Source: Ianthella basta (taxonomy: Eukaryota > Porifera > Demospongiae > Verongiida > Ianthellidae). From it: a stretch of DNA of 64,000 nucleotides. The stretch lies in NCBI GenBank assembly GCA_964019415.1, contig OZ025886.1:1735384-1799383 (forward strand), given 5' to 3'. Each line of letters begins with the position of its first letter. Within the stretch, counting starts at the first letter, position 1. Under the pieces are notes generated by a model. That model saw only the letters and a list, made by a program, of their open reading frames with translations, was not told where the DNA came from and searched no databases. Positions 43,085 to 55,900 of the stretch are shown piece by piece. A program made the translations under genes and the position numbers.

Positions 43085-44660
43085 GTACTTTATATACTTG
43101 GAGGGTCCATTGGCAAGTGAATCACCTCGAGCTCATCCACTCGAGTAATGAATTTTGTTGTGAAATACAAATAATTATATATCAATATTTAAAGGTCTAT
43201 TCAAAAATTCTGTCATATTTAAAATCGTTGAATTTCCCCTAAGTGTGACATCTTACCAATGGTCTGTGCCACAGGGTGCCCAAACATTATATTACCCTTT
43301 GTATTTTGCAACTTGCACTGTATTAAGACATAACATACATTATAATTTGTGTGTAGTCATGGCTAATGAGTTCAGCATGTTGCACCCAATATGGGCTAGG
43401 GTTATATAACCCTAGACAGCATAGGGAAATAGGTACATACACATTATCATATTATAATTATACATGTCATACAAGATGAGAAGTGCACCTTTTAATTAAA
43501 TGATACAATATCACCAGGTCTTTAAATTGAATCTTCAGTATTATTCATTTCTCTGAATGGCTGGCTATTATATACTGACTAGAGATACGTATGTGTATTC
43601 TAAATTAGCATGCATAATGATGTGCTCAGTGATTAGTAGGAACAACAGAAACATGGCATCATAATTCATGAAACTGAGTGTACAATAATACTACAATGGC
43701 AGCAATTCATTAAAGTGAAACTGTTACATCAGTATTGTTCATATCTGAATGGCTATTGTAATGACATAAAGGATAATTATATGAACAAAGCATGCATTCA
43801 GAATACTCCAATTCATGTATTATCTGAGACTGTTTCACTTGTACTTTAAAAACCAATTCAACAGTTGGCTCAGCCAGTGAACAATATGAGTGCATTGTGA
43901 CTGTAATCTAGGTACGTATTAAGGCCCTCATGCATATTCAATCTTGCCATCGCATGCATATGCATGAAGTCATGATCATTCATTGTTGTATGCATGCATG
44001 TTATTAACTATTGCATGGAGTTCAAACACAACACCTAATACATTGATCCTTACTACACTTTGACTGCATGAGATGAGTGACCATGCAGTTGCTATGTGGC
44101 AATATATCACAGATTTTATTATAAAGCCGATAACAAGGAAAAGGAGATCTGTTACATGGTATGGGGTTAAACATTGACTTACAGTGTAACTCAACCAACA
44201 AACCCTACCTGAAAATGGCCACACTATCACTGCGAATATGATACAGCAAACTAGATCTTTATTACCCATGATAATAACTTATTACAGTTCTAGCCGCTGT
44301 GACCAGTGCACTAGAGCAGTGGTTGCACATGTAGGCACAGCAGTTTAGAATGCCAACTACTCTATGTGCGTTATACATAATTAGCTAAGGGTCGAAGGCT
44401 GGACTAACTACTATACTGACCATGCAGGTTTTTTAGTACAATAATCATTATGATCGCTCTCACAGATGTCAAAATGTATACGCACAAGCAATACCATTAC
44501 CATTACTGAGTAGCACCACCATGCAATTTGAAGGCATTGTGAATGCAAAATGTACCTAGTATATACATATGTATAGTACATGCCTCAACCAATTGTCAGT
44601 GAAGGAGCTGATTATTTTGATATTATATGGCACTGGATTACAGTATTTCATTTGTTATAA
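43085..44660. other. Spacer upstream of receptor copy 2, related to 30.7-33.6 kb
   Basis: No gene. Shares gtgtgtagtcatggctaatg (43350) and acaatatcaccaggtcttta with the spacer upstream of copy 1. Confidence 0.65.
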
Positions 44661-44689
44661 GGTATACAGTGAGTAGTGGTTTTAATTTA

Positions 44690-44875
44690 CCAACACCGCA
44701 GCTCCCCCTGCTAACCCAACAAGGTAAACAATACCCATTAAGATGGAAATCTGCCAGATAATACGGCGATCTGATCCCAGTGTGAGACCGTTTGAGGAAT
44801 CCGGAACAGATCCCTTCAGGCGAAGGAGCAGTGTTACAGAGCTAAGTGTAGCTTCATGTCCACGTGACTGTCACT
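44690..44875 (-). CDS. Possible isolated terminal exon with a membrane helix
   Basis: After an acceptor-like cag near 44871, a minus-strand frame reads through LRLKGSVPDSSNGLTLGSD and RRIIWQISILMGIVYLVG to a TAA at about 44692. The end (LVGLAGGAAVLVN) is a good membrane helix with a natural stop. No partner exon was found and the family is unknown. It may be a foreign fragment inserted in the spacer. Confidence 0.2.
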
Positions 44876-45187
44876 TGTTCTTTATTGTCTTGATTTTGTG
44901 TTATGCAGTTAATTTGCTTATATTTAACTTTGAATGTATTTTCTGCAGTGCAGGCCGTGAGCGTTGCTTTGTCTTCATTTGTTACTTCGTCTTGTATCCT
45001 TATATAACTACGTATCATGTACTCGGTTTGTGAATCGATCAGTATTCATTGCAGTTGACCAGTACCCATGACCATTGCATACACACTCTTTCACAGCCAT
45101 TCCCCTTCAATCAATCCCCAATTATACACATACAATACTTATTCAAGTCACTATAATATATGTACCCATGAACTTTGACAGTAATTG

Positions 45188-45267
45188 CAATTTCAATATA
45201 CCAGTAGGCACATATAAACAGTATAAACAGTATCTACCTGTCACAGGCAGTCAGTCTGACGGCAGAG
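45188..45267 (+). promoter_or_regulatory. Core promoter of receptor copy 2
   Basis: CAATTTCA at 45188-45195, two TATAAA boxes (45213-45218, 45222-45227), TCAGTC initiator at 45251-45256 (A at +31 from the second TATA) and ATG at 45268. Confidence 0.6.
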
Positions 45268-48200
45268 ATGGGTGGAAGAGGCTCTCTTGCTCTGTGGCTT
45301 GGGCTCCTTTGTTGTTGCCTTGGAGTTGCCTCATCAAGATCGAGCAAGCACTGGGTTGCGCCATTCAAGAAAGCCTGTCATGGCAAGGCCAACTGCAACA
45401 CTCTGAAAGAGTATGTGAGAATCAGGGCTTTCAGTCAGTCAAACGTGGTGTGGAGTTTCAAGAAAGGCAGGCATGTTTTGAATGGTGCTATTGTTCCTTT
45501 TATGAATGTACGCAATGTCACACTGATAGGCAGCAAGGAATGTGAGCCACCAAATGTAGACAACTGCACCATTCAGTGTAGAGGGGACCAAGTGTGCATG
45601 TTCCTCTTTGTTACATCGCACAACATCACCATCAAAAACCTACGCTTTGTTCATCAAGACACATTAGACTTGAATCCTGTCAATAGGAACACTCTGAAGC
45701 AATACCTTCCAGGAGAAAAGACATTCTGTTACAGCCACAGCCTTGGCTTTCCATTATCCATGGCACATGCTCACTACAATAACTGCCTTCATGACAGGAG
45801 CTGGGTGTTTGTAGACACTGTTCATGTCACTGTGAGCAATGTGAATTTCACAGGTACAAACAATTACTGGGCTATAGTGAGACCAAATGGGATACACCAA
45901 GTATTGAACTGCCAGTTTTACAGACTCGTTTTGGTACAGGCTTCAAAATCAGATCCCCAGCATTTCATGACAATTGTACTGAGAAAAACAGAAAGGAGTC
46001 AAAGTGCATTGAAATTCCTCATTGCAAACAGCATCTTCAATTCCAAAACAACTTATCCATCTTTCACCAATAAGCCACTAACAAAAAATATCAGTAGACA
46101 AAGTGTACCAATGACCCATCCTGCAGTGCATGTAATATCTGATAAGCCACTAAACGGGTGGAAGGCCAACATCACTATTTATGAGAGCCGTTTCCGCAGA
46201 TGCTGTCCATTCCAGTTGACAGCAGTTGAAGACCCTGGGCTTACTGTTACTCTGAAAGCAGTACATGCCAATGCCCACTTGCATGATGGTAAAAGACAAA
46301 TGGGAACACTGAATGGTTACTCTTTAATGGGGTCAGCAATTCGGATATTCCTCGCTAACTGCCATACACCTACACCAAGAACAGATCAAATGCAGTACTC
46401 TAAACATCAATGCATTTTGCGCAATTCTGCTCGCCTTTCAAACATAACAATTATGTCAAGTACATTTTCAAAGTTCACAAGTGAGAAAGGGTGCAGTTTC
46501 CTGTTTACAGGGCAAATTGCTGAAGGCTGCCCCAAAGGGCTAAGAATTGTCCTTCTGAACAACACTTTCACACAGTGCTATTCTTGGAAATTCAGAAGTG
46601 TTGTCTATGCTCAACAGCATCTTGTGGATTACCATACACCACAAGGACATGAAACTGATTGTGACAAACATAGATTAGTAATCGACTCAAATATCAGTGT
46701 GCATAACTTTAAAGGAAACTTTAGACTGAATAAGAGATGTGTTCTGTTTGAACGACTTCCAAAAGAAAAGCCAAAATACTTGAAACGACCTGAAAGTGAT
46801 ACCTCAGAATGCACTGGAACTGAAAAGTGCATGTGGCAAGGTGTATACTTCATCAGTGGCTTCCAGCATCATGACAGAGTCTTGTTTGCAGGAAACAAGA
46901 TTTATGAGAATCAGGCACAAGGGCTAACTCTGGATGGTTCTGTGCTAGAGCTGGATGGAGAAAATGACATCCAAGGGAATGAAGATTACTATGGAGGTGG
47001 AATAGCTCTGCATGGCAACTCCCAGTTATGGATCAGAAATGGTTCTCAACTGAATGTCTCTGAAAACCATGCACTAGTGCGTGGAGGGGGCATCTTCATC
47101 CATGACCCTTGTACTGTTGTCCATTTGGATGCATGTCCCTGCTTCTTTCAATTCATTGGCAATGATGGCAGGCCCCTCAGGAATACATCCATTAATGCTT
47201 TCAGTGCCTCTGTGATTCTTCACAGAAATACAGTGCGCAGAATTAGTCGTGCTCGTGCTACCATGATATTCAATTCAGACATTGACAATTGTGCTTTGCA
47301 GGGTTTGCCTGAAATTTCCATCAAGAAAGACTTGTTTCAGCGTGTGTTTGGTACAGTGGATCCTAACAACATTACAGAGGATGAAATTGCTTCTATTCCA
47401 CACAGTATCTGCAATTGTTCTAACATTGATGAAGCTCTGAATTGCACAGCCTGGGAGCAAGATCCACTTCCAAGTTATCCTGGTCAGAACCTAACTCTGT
47501 ATGTTAAATTGATAGGAGACATGGGAATCTCAACTGAAAATGTGCTGTATCTCAAACTTGAGAAAAGCAGGCATGCAAAAGGTACAAAAATTTACGTACC
47601 TCTTATCTTACATTCCACACATGTATTGCAGAGTGGTTGCAATAAATTAACAATACCTCCACTTCCAGCTAAAGATAAAAACAACGACTGGGTACTTCAA
47701 CTAATGGTTCCTTTACTACCTGAAAGAAATCAAAATATTTTCTTGTTTGAACACATTGAGACAAAAACATTGAACTGCCCAACAGCATATACTCTTGTCA
47801 ATGAAGCCAGTGACTACAACTGTGCATGTTACAGACTTCTTACTCAGAAGAAAGTACAATGTCTACTTGATGTCCAGAAATTTGTGCTCCCTAGAAACTA
47901 CTGGATTGGCACTGAAGAGGAACAGGAAGGGAATTCGTCTGCCAAAGTCCTTCTCTCAATTAACTGTCCAAAGGTATACTGTGCAACAGCCAATGGCAGA
48001 TTGAATGTATCACTGAATGAACCAGATGAACAATGCAAACATGGTCGGACTGGTATACTATGTGGCCAATGCCCCAAAGGAAAGAGTGTCAAGTATAATT
48101 CATTTGCTTGCACCTCCTGCACCAACTGGGGAGTTCTTCTGGTTATTCCCTTCCTAATTACAGGTCCTCTGCTAATTGCACTCATCTGCTGCCTCAACCT

Positions 48201-49551
48201 TACCATCTCTGTTGGCTCCATCAATGGCTTTCTGCTGTACACAAACATCATTGCCATCAACAGAGATGTCCTAACGGCTATTACAGGAGACAGCACAGAC
48301 TTTACACAGGTCCTTGGATTTGCAAAATTTACAATATGCATATACAATGGCATGGATGAGTTTGCAAGCACACTTCTCTCATATCTGTTCCCTGTGTACC
48401 TCTTGACTTTGGTGGTGGTGATCTGTCTCCTGCCCAAGTGCAAGTGTGTCAACATGCACAAGATCAATAGGAGAATTGGGCCTCGGATCACTCCAGTGCT
48501 GGCCACCGTCATTCTACTGTCTTACACACAACTGGCGGAGAGTGTAATTAGGAGTTTATTCTACGTCAAATTGTTTAGCACTAATGGCACTACCACCACC
48601 TCCAGACTGGTGTGGAAATTTGATGGCAGCTTGGAGTACTTCGATAGCCCAAAACACATCATCCTTGCCTGTCTGGCTCTCCTGGTATTGACCTGCTTCC
48701 TACTACCTGTCACCGTGATTGCCATATTTGGCGATCTGTTCAGGAGATTCTCCAGAGGTCCTTGGTACATGAACTTCTTGGATACCTTTCATGGAGCATT
48801 TCGCTTCCGTTTTGGATTTTGGATTGGATTCAGAATTCTATTACGCACTCTTTTCATGATTCTAAAGATATTTCTTCCAGTGGACAAACTCTTCTTGGTT
48901 ACTGCATACACCATAATGACACTGCTATTCCTTCAGATCCTCATTCGCCCATTTCGAGGCATCAGGGTAGATGAATGTGTCAGCAAAAGGATAAAAGAGA
49001 AGCATTTCCCAGAGCCTCTTCAACGTGAGCTAGTACACAGCATTGATCACTCCTTCTTGGTCAACCTCATAGCTGTGTTTGTGTACCTACCACACGATGT
49101 GAAGAACATGCCTATTGTGCTGATTGTATCCAGAGTGATTGCCTATACAGAATTCGCTTGCATTCTAGTGTACCACATGCTGGAGTATTCCCCTGTGGGT
49201 CCATTTGTCTCCGACACTTGGTTCAAACTCCGGCTGAGGTACGGGAGATGGAGGGAGAATAGGAGAGAAGCAGCACTGGCCAGAGAAAGGCATGAGGGAA
49301 ATGAGAGGGTGCCTTGTGAAGAGCAGTTTGATCTCATTCTGAGGGCATCTGACTGCAAAGACTACGAAGACAGTGAGAGCAATGATGAGAGCACATACGA
49401 GACAAGAAATGATCAACTGCAAGAAGGCAATGAGACCATGATAAAGCTGGCATGTGATGAGGGAGATGTTGGGAGCAGACCTGTGGGCAGGTCACCAAGC
49501 AGTGAACTGACAGTTCCATTGCTGAGAAAGAAGGCAGCTGGAAGCACCTAG
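45268..49551 (+). CDS. Beta-helix ectodomain multi-pass membrane protein, array copy 2
   Basis: Intronless, 1427 residues, start MGGRGSLALW with a clear signal peptide. Same layout as copy 1: Cys-bearing N-terminal block (KHWVAPFKKACHGKANC), sequon-rich beta-helix-like ectodomain, paired GGGI motifs, neck with RTGILCGQCPKGKS, multi-pass module (LNLTISVGSINGFLLYTN; PVLATVILLSYTQLAES; KHIILACLALL), then a basic-to-acidic tail ending LLRKKAAGST, close to copy 1's ending. The ectodomain differs from copy 1 far more than the membrane module does. In place of the VVPAKEDC of the other copies it has VAPFKKAC. Role unknown; proposed surface receptor. Confidence 0.85.
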   Translation: MGGRGSLALWLGLLCCCLGVASSRSSKHWVAPFKKACHGKANCNTLKEYVRIRAFSQSNVVWSFKKGRHVLNGAIVPFMNVRNVTLIGSKECEPPNVDNCTIQCRGDQVCMFLFVTSHNITIKNLRFVHQDTLDLNPVNRNTLKQYLPGEKTFCYSHSLGFPLSMAHAHYNNCLHDRSWVFVDTVHVTVSNVNFTGTNNYWAIVRPNGIHQVLNCQFYRLVLVQASKSDPQHFMTIVLRKTERSQSALKFLIANSIFNSKTTYPSFTNKPLTKNISRQSVPMTHPAVHVISDKPLNGWKANITIYESRFRRCCPFQLTAVEDPGLTVTLKAVHANAHLHDGKRQMGTLNGYSLMGSAIRIFLANCHTPTPRTDQMQYSKHQCILRNSARLSNITIMSSTFSKFTSEKGCSFLFTGQIAEGCPKGLRIVLLNNTFTQCYSWKFRSVVYAQQHLVDYHTPQGHETDCDKHRLVIDSNISVHNFKGNFRLNKRCVLFERLPKEKPKYLKRPESDTSECTGTEKCMWQGVYFISGFQHHDRVLFAGNKIYENQAQGLTLDGSVLELDGENDIQGNEDYYGGGIALHGNSQLWIRNGSQLNVSENHALVRGGGIFIHDPCTVVHLDACPCFFQFIGNDGRPLRNTSINAFSASVILHRNTVRRISRARATMIFNSDIDNCALQGLPEISIKKDLFQRVFGTVDPNNITEDEIASIPHSICNCSNIDEALNCTAWEQDPLPSYPGQNLTLYVKLIGDMGISTENVLYLKLEKSRHAKGTKIYVPLILHSTHVLQSGCNKLTIPPLPAKDKNNDWVLQLMVPLLPERNQNIFLFEHIETKTLNCPTAYTLVNEASDYNCACYRLLTQKKVQCLLDVQKFVLPRNYWIGTEEEQEGNSSAKVLLSINCPKVYCATANGRLNVSLNEPDEQCKHGRTGILCGQCPKGKSVKYNSFACTSCTNWGVLLVIPFLITGPLLIALICCLNLTISVGSINGFLLYTNIIAINRDVLTAITGDSTDFTQVLGFAKFTICIYNGMDEFASTLLSYLFPVYLLTLVVVICLLPKCKCVNMHKINRRIGPRITPVLATVILLSYTQLAESVIRSLFYVKLFSTNGTTTTSRLVWKFDGSLEYFDSPKHIILACLALLVLTCFLLPVTVIAIFGDLFRRFSRGPWYMNFLDTFHGAFRFRFGFWIGFRILLRTLFMILKIFLPVDKLFLVTAYTIMTLLFLQILIRPFRGIRVDECVSKRIKEKHFPEPLQRELVHSIDHSFLVNLIAVFVYLPHDVKNMPIVLIVSRVIAYTEFACILVYHMLEYSPVGPFVSDTWFKLRLRYGRWRENRREAALARERHEGNERVPCEEQFDLILRASDCKDYEDSESNDESTYETRNDQLQEGNETMIKLACDEGDVGSRPVGRSPSSELTVPLLRKKAAGST

Positions 49552-50460
49552 AAATTTGTATGATTATGCAGTACTTGTAAATTCGTAAGCCCTTCACCAC
49601 CATTGTTAAGTGTGTCACTTTCATCATGTAGCTTCATACAACATTTTTCCTGCAACATAATTTAATTATACTGAATTTTCAAACTTTTGCATTGCTGCTG
49701 TAAATTATCAGCATGCTGATTATGACTGATGTTTGAAGATTGATCAGGTACAATAATAGCTAGAAGAGTGTCTAAGCTGCCAGCTAACAACAAATATGGT
49801 GCAGTTAACAGGCTCAATATCTAGTAAAAGTAAGTTTAATATTTTAGGCAGACTAAACAAACTATGCCACAAAATTCCAACATAGAATTAAGAAACAGTT
49901 GCTAGAAATCATACGTACATATGTACATACATCTCAACATCATGTAAGTAATACACTATATTATAGGTAACAAAAATGGCACAGCCATTTCTAGTCTTCA
50001 AAAACATAATTACAGATGTGCAATTATGACAGTGACCACAAAAAATAGTGACGTACAGCAATGACAGCATTCCTTGTAGGTTAAGTATCTATGTATGGTC
50101 ACATGCCCTAATAATGAATGGTACATGGCGTCAAACCATGGACATTCCCATCCCATTAACATGATACATACATGACAGTTACACACTTACATTTTAAGTA
50201 GGATATATAAAACAGCAACATGACTGTGAATGACAGATATAGACCCATGGCTGAAAATTTAACGGTACAGTATATAATGCTATAACATTGAAACAGCAGC
50301 ACATACATATGTGCATGCACACACACACGCACGGGGCAAACACGGGGCAAACATTCTCCTTATAAAGACCAAGGTACAAAAATAAGAAAAAATGGAGTCA
50401 CTGAGTATAACAGTAATTGCTAACATGCTGTAGGAGGCATGGCACAATATATAACTGTTG
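49552..50460. other. 3' flank of copy 2 and spacer
   Basis: No gene. The first 290 bp align with the 3' flank of copy 1, including the unoccupied retrotransposon site TAAGTTT at 49831. Confidence 0.7.
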
Positions 50461-50477
50461 GTGACTCTATAGGTTTG

Positions 50478-50640
50478 GAAGAGATGTGTGTGCATATGGT
50501 ATGATGTGTATGCATATGGGTGTGTATGCATATGGTGGTTGGGTGTATGCATAAGTATGTAAATTGTGTGTATGCATATGGGTGTGTATGCGTATGGGTG
50601 TGTATGCATATGGGTGTGTATGCATAGGGGGGTTGTGTGT
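50478..50640. repeat. 16-bp minisatellite (tgtgtatgcatatggg)
   Basis: About eight irregular units, several with one-base changes (tgcgtatg, tgcatagg) or short insertions. Confidence 0.8.
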
Positions 50641-50689
50641 ATCCATGTATGTGAGTTGTGTATAGGGTAGTGTGTGCATAGGAATATGA

Positions 50690-51265
50690 AGTGATGTGTG
50701 TGCATTGTTGTCAGGCTAGTCAGAAGTCTCTTGGTCTTGCGCTGCTGCTCCTTCTTGAGTGGACACCGTTGATCCTCTGTGCTGTTGTGGCAGGGACTGC
50801 TGAATCAGTTCCATCTTACCAAGCTGGATGGCAGCGATGCTTGGCTCTGTTCTCGATCCACTACTGCTGCCATGTAGTAGCAGGAGGCCGTTGGGGATTG
50901 TTCCCTCCTCCGCCCGCCAGCCGTTGGGGAGATTCGTCCCTCATCCGCCCGTCGGAGTCCTGCCCGCCCCGAGTCAGGTCTTAGGTCGCCTGACAGACCG
51001 GTGTGTTGTGATTGTCTCCCCTTCCAGTAGTCGCCGAGGACGCATCTGTCTGCTTCCCTAGGTTCGCGGTCGATGGTCAAAGTTCGCACCTCCGTCGGCC
51101 TCGCGCTGTCTAACTCTCCCTCTGCGGAAGCTCCAAAGTCCGAGTCCATTACTGCTTTCGGGGCTGTTCTATCCTTCAGGCACAGGCTTGGCGTCATTCG
51201 GGTGCAAACGTCTAGTGAAAGATACTGCCTTCTCCAACTCGGTTCCTCGCGGTCGCCATTTTGAC
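50690..51265. other. GC-rich insertion absent from the related spacer
   Basis: About 570 bp with high G+C and CpG. The corresponding place before the CA tract at 41.58 kb lacks it. The minus strand is open for over 200 codons, about 149 of them in this GC-rich part (reads REEPSWRRQYLSLDVC, ends SSLVRWN) and the rest in the CA repeat. On the same strand an ATGGCGACC in good context is followed by only 14 more codons. No protein family is recognised. Confidence 0.4.
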
Positions 51266-51277
51266 GGATGGCGTCAC

Positions 51278-51309
51278 ACACAAACACGCACACGAACACA
51301 CATGCACAC

Positions 51310-51356
<47 letters not shown>

Positions 51357-51363
51357 CACACAC

Positions 51364-51440
<77 letters not shown>
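51278..51440. repeat. (CA)n microsatellite
   Basis: CA runs with a few interruptions (catgtaca, cgca), in the same relative position as 41.58 kb. Confidence 0.95.
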
Positions 51441-52900
51441 CACCACACCAACAACACACACACCACACAATACATGTACCCCATGCTAAACTGATTTCAG
51501 GTTTCTTCATTGTCCTACACAGGCATACATCGCAGTCTGACTGAAATTATTACATACAGTACGTACATACCACAGTGACTTATATTATGTATATAAAATG
51601 TTGACCTGTTAAACAGCAATTATGCTAGCAAACAGTATAAGATATCTACATATACAGTATACGACGTCGTACGTACATCTGTATAATGCCTGCAGTTCAA
51701 TGATCATAAACATGGAGAACTATTCAAGGCTGCACCATGCTCTGGCACAGAACCAGGACTCTCCCTAGAGGACAAGGGTCTTAGCTGTTCCTCTAATCAC
51801 TGTGGTGCTGAAACTGAGAGCCAATTACTGTGACAATTACATGCACCAATTCATTATAATTATTGAAGTTTCTGTATAATTCATATCAAAACGGCCATGG
51901 GTATTATTGCTAAGACACCTATTATAGCTATAGCATACAGTAATTAATGTTATGAATCGCACATACACAATGGTGCAATTCATGTATAATCAGAGACTAC
52001 TGCTGATTCACTTACACCTCAATTCAGTATTCGTCACAATCATGAAACAGCGTGAATGCATGCATGTAGATGACAGCAACAAGGCTTTTCACAGAACAGC
52101 AAAGGCCTCGATTCATATAGATACATAATATCTTGCCTGCACACGCAGTCATCATTGCAGTTATTCACTGGAGCTCAAACACTTTGTTTGACTGCTTCTA
52201 TTGATGCATATGGCAAAATTGATAGGGACTGCCATCACAGCCCTCAGGGAGAACTGCATGGCAAAGTAGAGACTGCAAACTGCCTCTGAAGCTACAGACC
52301 TTGCACTACGAGCTGAGCATTTAATGCTGTGGTGTCATGCCCTATGCAATAAAATATAATATTATACATACGTATACATGTCCTTCTAGTAACACAATAA
52401 AGTTTCAAAAATGGTATTAAACACTAGCACACAACATCATGGTATGTAGAATAGCTGAACCGTTAAACCCAGTATAACTATACAGATCAAAGTGCAGCCT
52501 TGCAACAACTTACCTGATTCTAAAACATACAGGCATGTAGTTGAGCTGTAGCTCTCGGTGTTGTGCTTCATTCTGTCATGAACCATTCTGTACACTACTA
52601 TACGTGAACACTCAGACAGGTAATAAACTGATCAGGCACAATTACATTGCTGTTTCAACCAGTTGAAGCAGTCACCCTGATGTTGTAATTATGCACCATC
52701 ATGGAGACAATCATGGCATGCTGACTCATGTTCACTGTACAAAGCTCGTAGTGTGCATATGATGAACACCATGCACTGTCTCATAGATCTAGAGTGCTTT
52801 CCCCCTTGACAATGCATTACTTGCCAACATGACATGTACAATGCACCCAATCACATATATGAATAGCTATTCATGTAGCTACTACGCAATAAATCTGAAT
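51441..52900. other. Spacer upstream of copy 3
   Basis: No gene. Aligned with 41.65-42.95 kb. Confidence 0.65.
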
Positions 52901-52908
52901 AAAAGTTA

Positions 52909-52993
52909 CAATTTCACTGAAAGGTTGTGAATAATCATGTTAGTTTTCCATAAATAGCAGCCACCTGTCACAGGCAGCAGTCTCAAAGCAGAA
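52909..52993 (+). promoter_or_regulatory. Core promoter remnant of receptor copy 3
   Basis: CAATTTCA at 52909-52916, a TATA-like CATAAATA at 52949-52956 and an initiator-like cagtctc near 52978. The TATA box is weaker than in copies 1 and 2, in line with the pseudogene state. Confidence 0.4.
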
Positions 52994-55900
52994 ATGGGCA
53001 AAAGTGGCTCTTTCTTTCTCAGTCTGTGGCTTCTTTCCTGTTGCCTTGGAGTCATTGCTGAGAGTGAGTACTGGGTGGTACCAGCCAAGGAGGACTGCCA
53101 GCACAAGGAGAACTGCGGCACTCTTGAAGAGTATGTTAAGACAGGAGCTTTCAATCAGTCAAACGTAGTGTGGATTTTCAAGAAAGGCGAGCTTGTTTTG
53201 AATGGTACTATTGTTCCTTTTACAAATGTACACAATGTCACCCTGATAGGCAGCAGGGAATGTGAGCCTCCAGCTGTTAACAACTGCACCATAGAGTGTA
53301 AAGGGGACCAAGTGTGCATGTTCCTCTTTGTTACATCACACAACATCACCATTGGTAACCTATGCTTTGTCCATCAAGATACGTTTGACTTGAGTCCTGT
53401 CAGTGAAAACACTCTGAGGCACTACCTCCCAGAAAACGAAAGTCTGTGTTACAGCCATAGTCTTGGCTTTCCCAAATCCATGACTCATGTATATTTCAAA
53501 AACTGCCTTCATGACAGGAGCTGGGTGTTCATAGACACTGTTCACGTCACTGCAAGGAATGTAAATTTCACAGGTAGAAACAGCTACTGGGCTGTAGTGA
53601 GACCAAACGGAAATTACATGGTTTTGAACTGCCAGTTTCACAAGCTCTTTTTGGCACAGTCTTCAACATCAGGAGATCCCCAGCATTACATGACAGTTGT
53701 ACTGAGGAAGCCACCAACAATTCCAAGTACATTTGCATTTCTGATTACTAACAGTTCCTTCAATTCCACCAATTTCTTGCCCACAAAAGATTTCATCAAC
53801 AGTGCAAAGAATAATTCCAGGGAAAACACCAACAGGCCAAAAGTACTGATGACCTACCCCGCAGTGCACATCATATCAGATGAGCCACTTAATGGATGGA
53901 AGGCTAACATTACCATTGACAAATGTCACTTCCGCAGATGCTCTCCTTTCCAGTTGACGGCACTTGAAGATCCTGGACTTAGTGTTACTTTGAATGCAGT
54001 AAAAGCCAATGCCTACTTCCAAAAAGTGCAAGAACGACTGAAAGGAATGGATAAGAACTACACACTTATGGGATCTGCTATTCAGTTGTTCCTATCCAAC
54101 CACTATAAACTGGCCATTGAGCCAAGCAAATATGCATTGTACTCAAATCAGTGCGCTACAAACAGTTCCTCTCAACTTTCAAACATAACAATTAAATCCA
54201 GCCACTTTGCGTCATATTCAAGTGAAAGAGGGTGCATCATTCTTTTTGAGTCACGCATCACAGGTGACTGCCCCTATCACCAAAGAGTAGTTCTTCAAAA
54301 CAATAGCTTCACAACTTGCTTAACACAGAAATTCAGGAGTGTTGTGTATGCATACCAGCATCATGTATATGACAAATCACACAGATATCGAAGAAAACGA
54401 AAACCACAACACGGTCATGAAAAATACTGACTTGTTATTGATGCGAACAGAGGTGATCACAATTTTAGGGGAAGCAGAATGGACAGAAGCTGTGTCGTGT
54501 TTCAACAAGAGGTAGTAAAAGAGTCAATATATTTAATATGACCAGAAAATGTAACTTTTAGATCCACTTGTCAGAAAATATGCATTTGGCAAGGCGTGTA
54601 CTTCATCAATGGCTTCCATGATTGGAGTAGAGTTCTATTTACAGGAAACAGTATTTTCAGCAACGGTGCACAAGGACTGACTCTGGTTGGTTCCATACTG
54701 GAACTGGAAGGAAGAAATCACATTAAACACAATCAAGACCACTATGGGGGCGGAATAGCAATGCATGGTAACTCCCAGTTATGGATCAGGAATGGTTCCC
54801 ATCTCACTGTGTCTAACAACCATGCATTTGTTAGTGGAGGGGGTATCTTCATTCATAATCCCTGCACACTAATGAATTCCTCTAACTGTCCCTGCTTCTT
54901 TCAGTTCATCGGAAGTAATGGACAGCCCCTAAGGGACACATCAGTTGACACATTCAATGCTTCTGTGAGCTTTCATCAAAATACAGCTGTCAATCATGCA
55001 AACAAGATATTCAATACAAACAGTGATCACTGCTGGCTGAAAGGATCATTTCAAAATTCCATCAAGACTAAGCTATTTCATCGAGTGTTTGGTATTCCCA
55101 AGAAGATGACACAAGAAGACATTTCTTCCATTCCACGTAGAATCTGCAATTGTTCTCAAAGCAAGAAGGCAGGCTCAACGTGCATGGGCTGGAGAAAAGA
55201 CCCACTTTCAGTTTATCCAGGTCAGAAGCTAACTCTGAACGTCATGTTGATAGGAGACATGATGATCCCAATTGAAAGTGTGCTGTACGTCAGACTCCTT
55301 GACCAACGATTCAATGCCACTGATACAAAACAGTATGTTCCATTCCCCTTACACTCCACAAATGTCTTAAGAAATGACTGTAATAGATTAACAATACCTC
55401 CACTTCCTTACCAAGCAAAGGGAACTCGCAAATGGGTACTTCAGCTAATGGTCCCCTTGCTACCTGACAGAAATCAAAACATTTTTTTGTCGAAGTACCT
55501 TCCAACTAAACAATTGCCGTACCCACAAGCTTACATGTTATTGAATAGCCACTGCAAGTGCTACACAACTCTGTCTGATATGAACGTTAATTGTTTACTG
55601 GAAAAGCAGGCATTTGCACTCCCCAAAAATTACTGGATAGGCACTGAACCAGGAGAGGAAGAGAATTCTACTAAGGTCCTTCTCTCAACCAACTGTCCAA
55701 GGGTTTATTGTACTACAACTGATGGTGAGAAAAATGTATCACTCAAAGAGCCCAACAAGCAATGCAGACATGGTCGGACTGGAGTGCTATGTGGTCAGTG
55801 CCCCAGTGGAAAAAGTGTTACTTACAATTCTTATGCTTGCACCACCTGCACCAACTGGGGAATTCTTCTGCTGGTTCTATTACTAATTGCAGGTCCTCTC

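Noticed and set aside
45075..45545. 156-codon frame overlapping the start of receptor copy 2
   Set aside because: It is out of frame with the conserved receptor protein and spans its promoter; a shadow frame.
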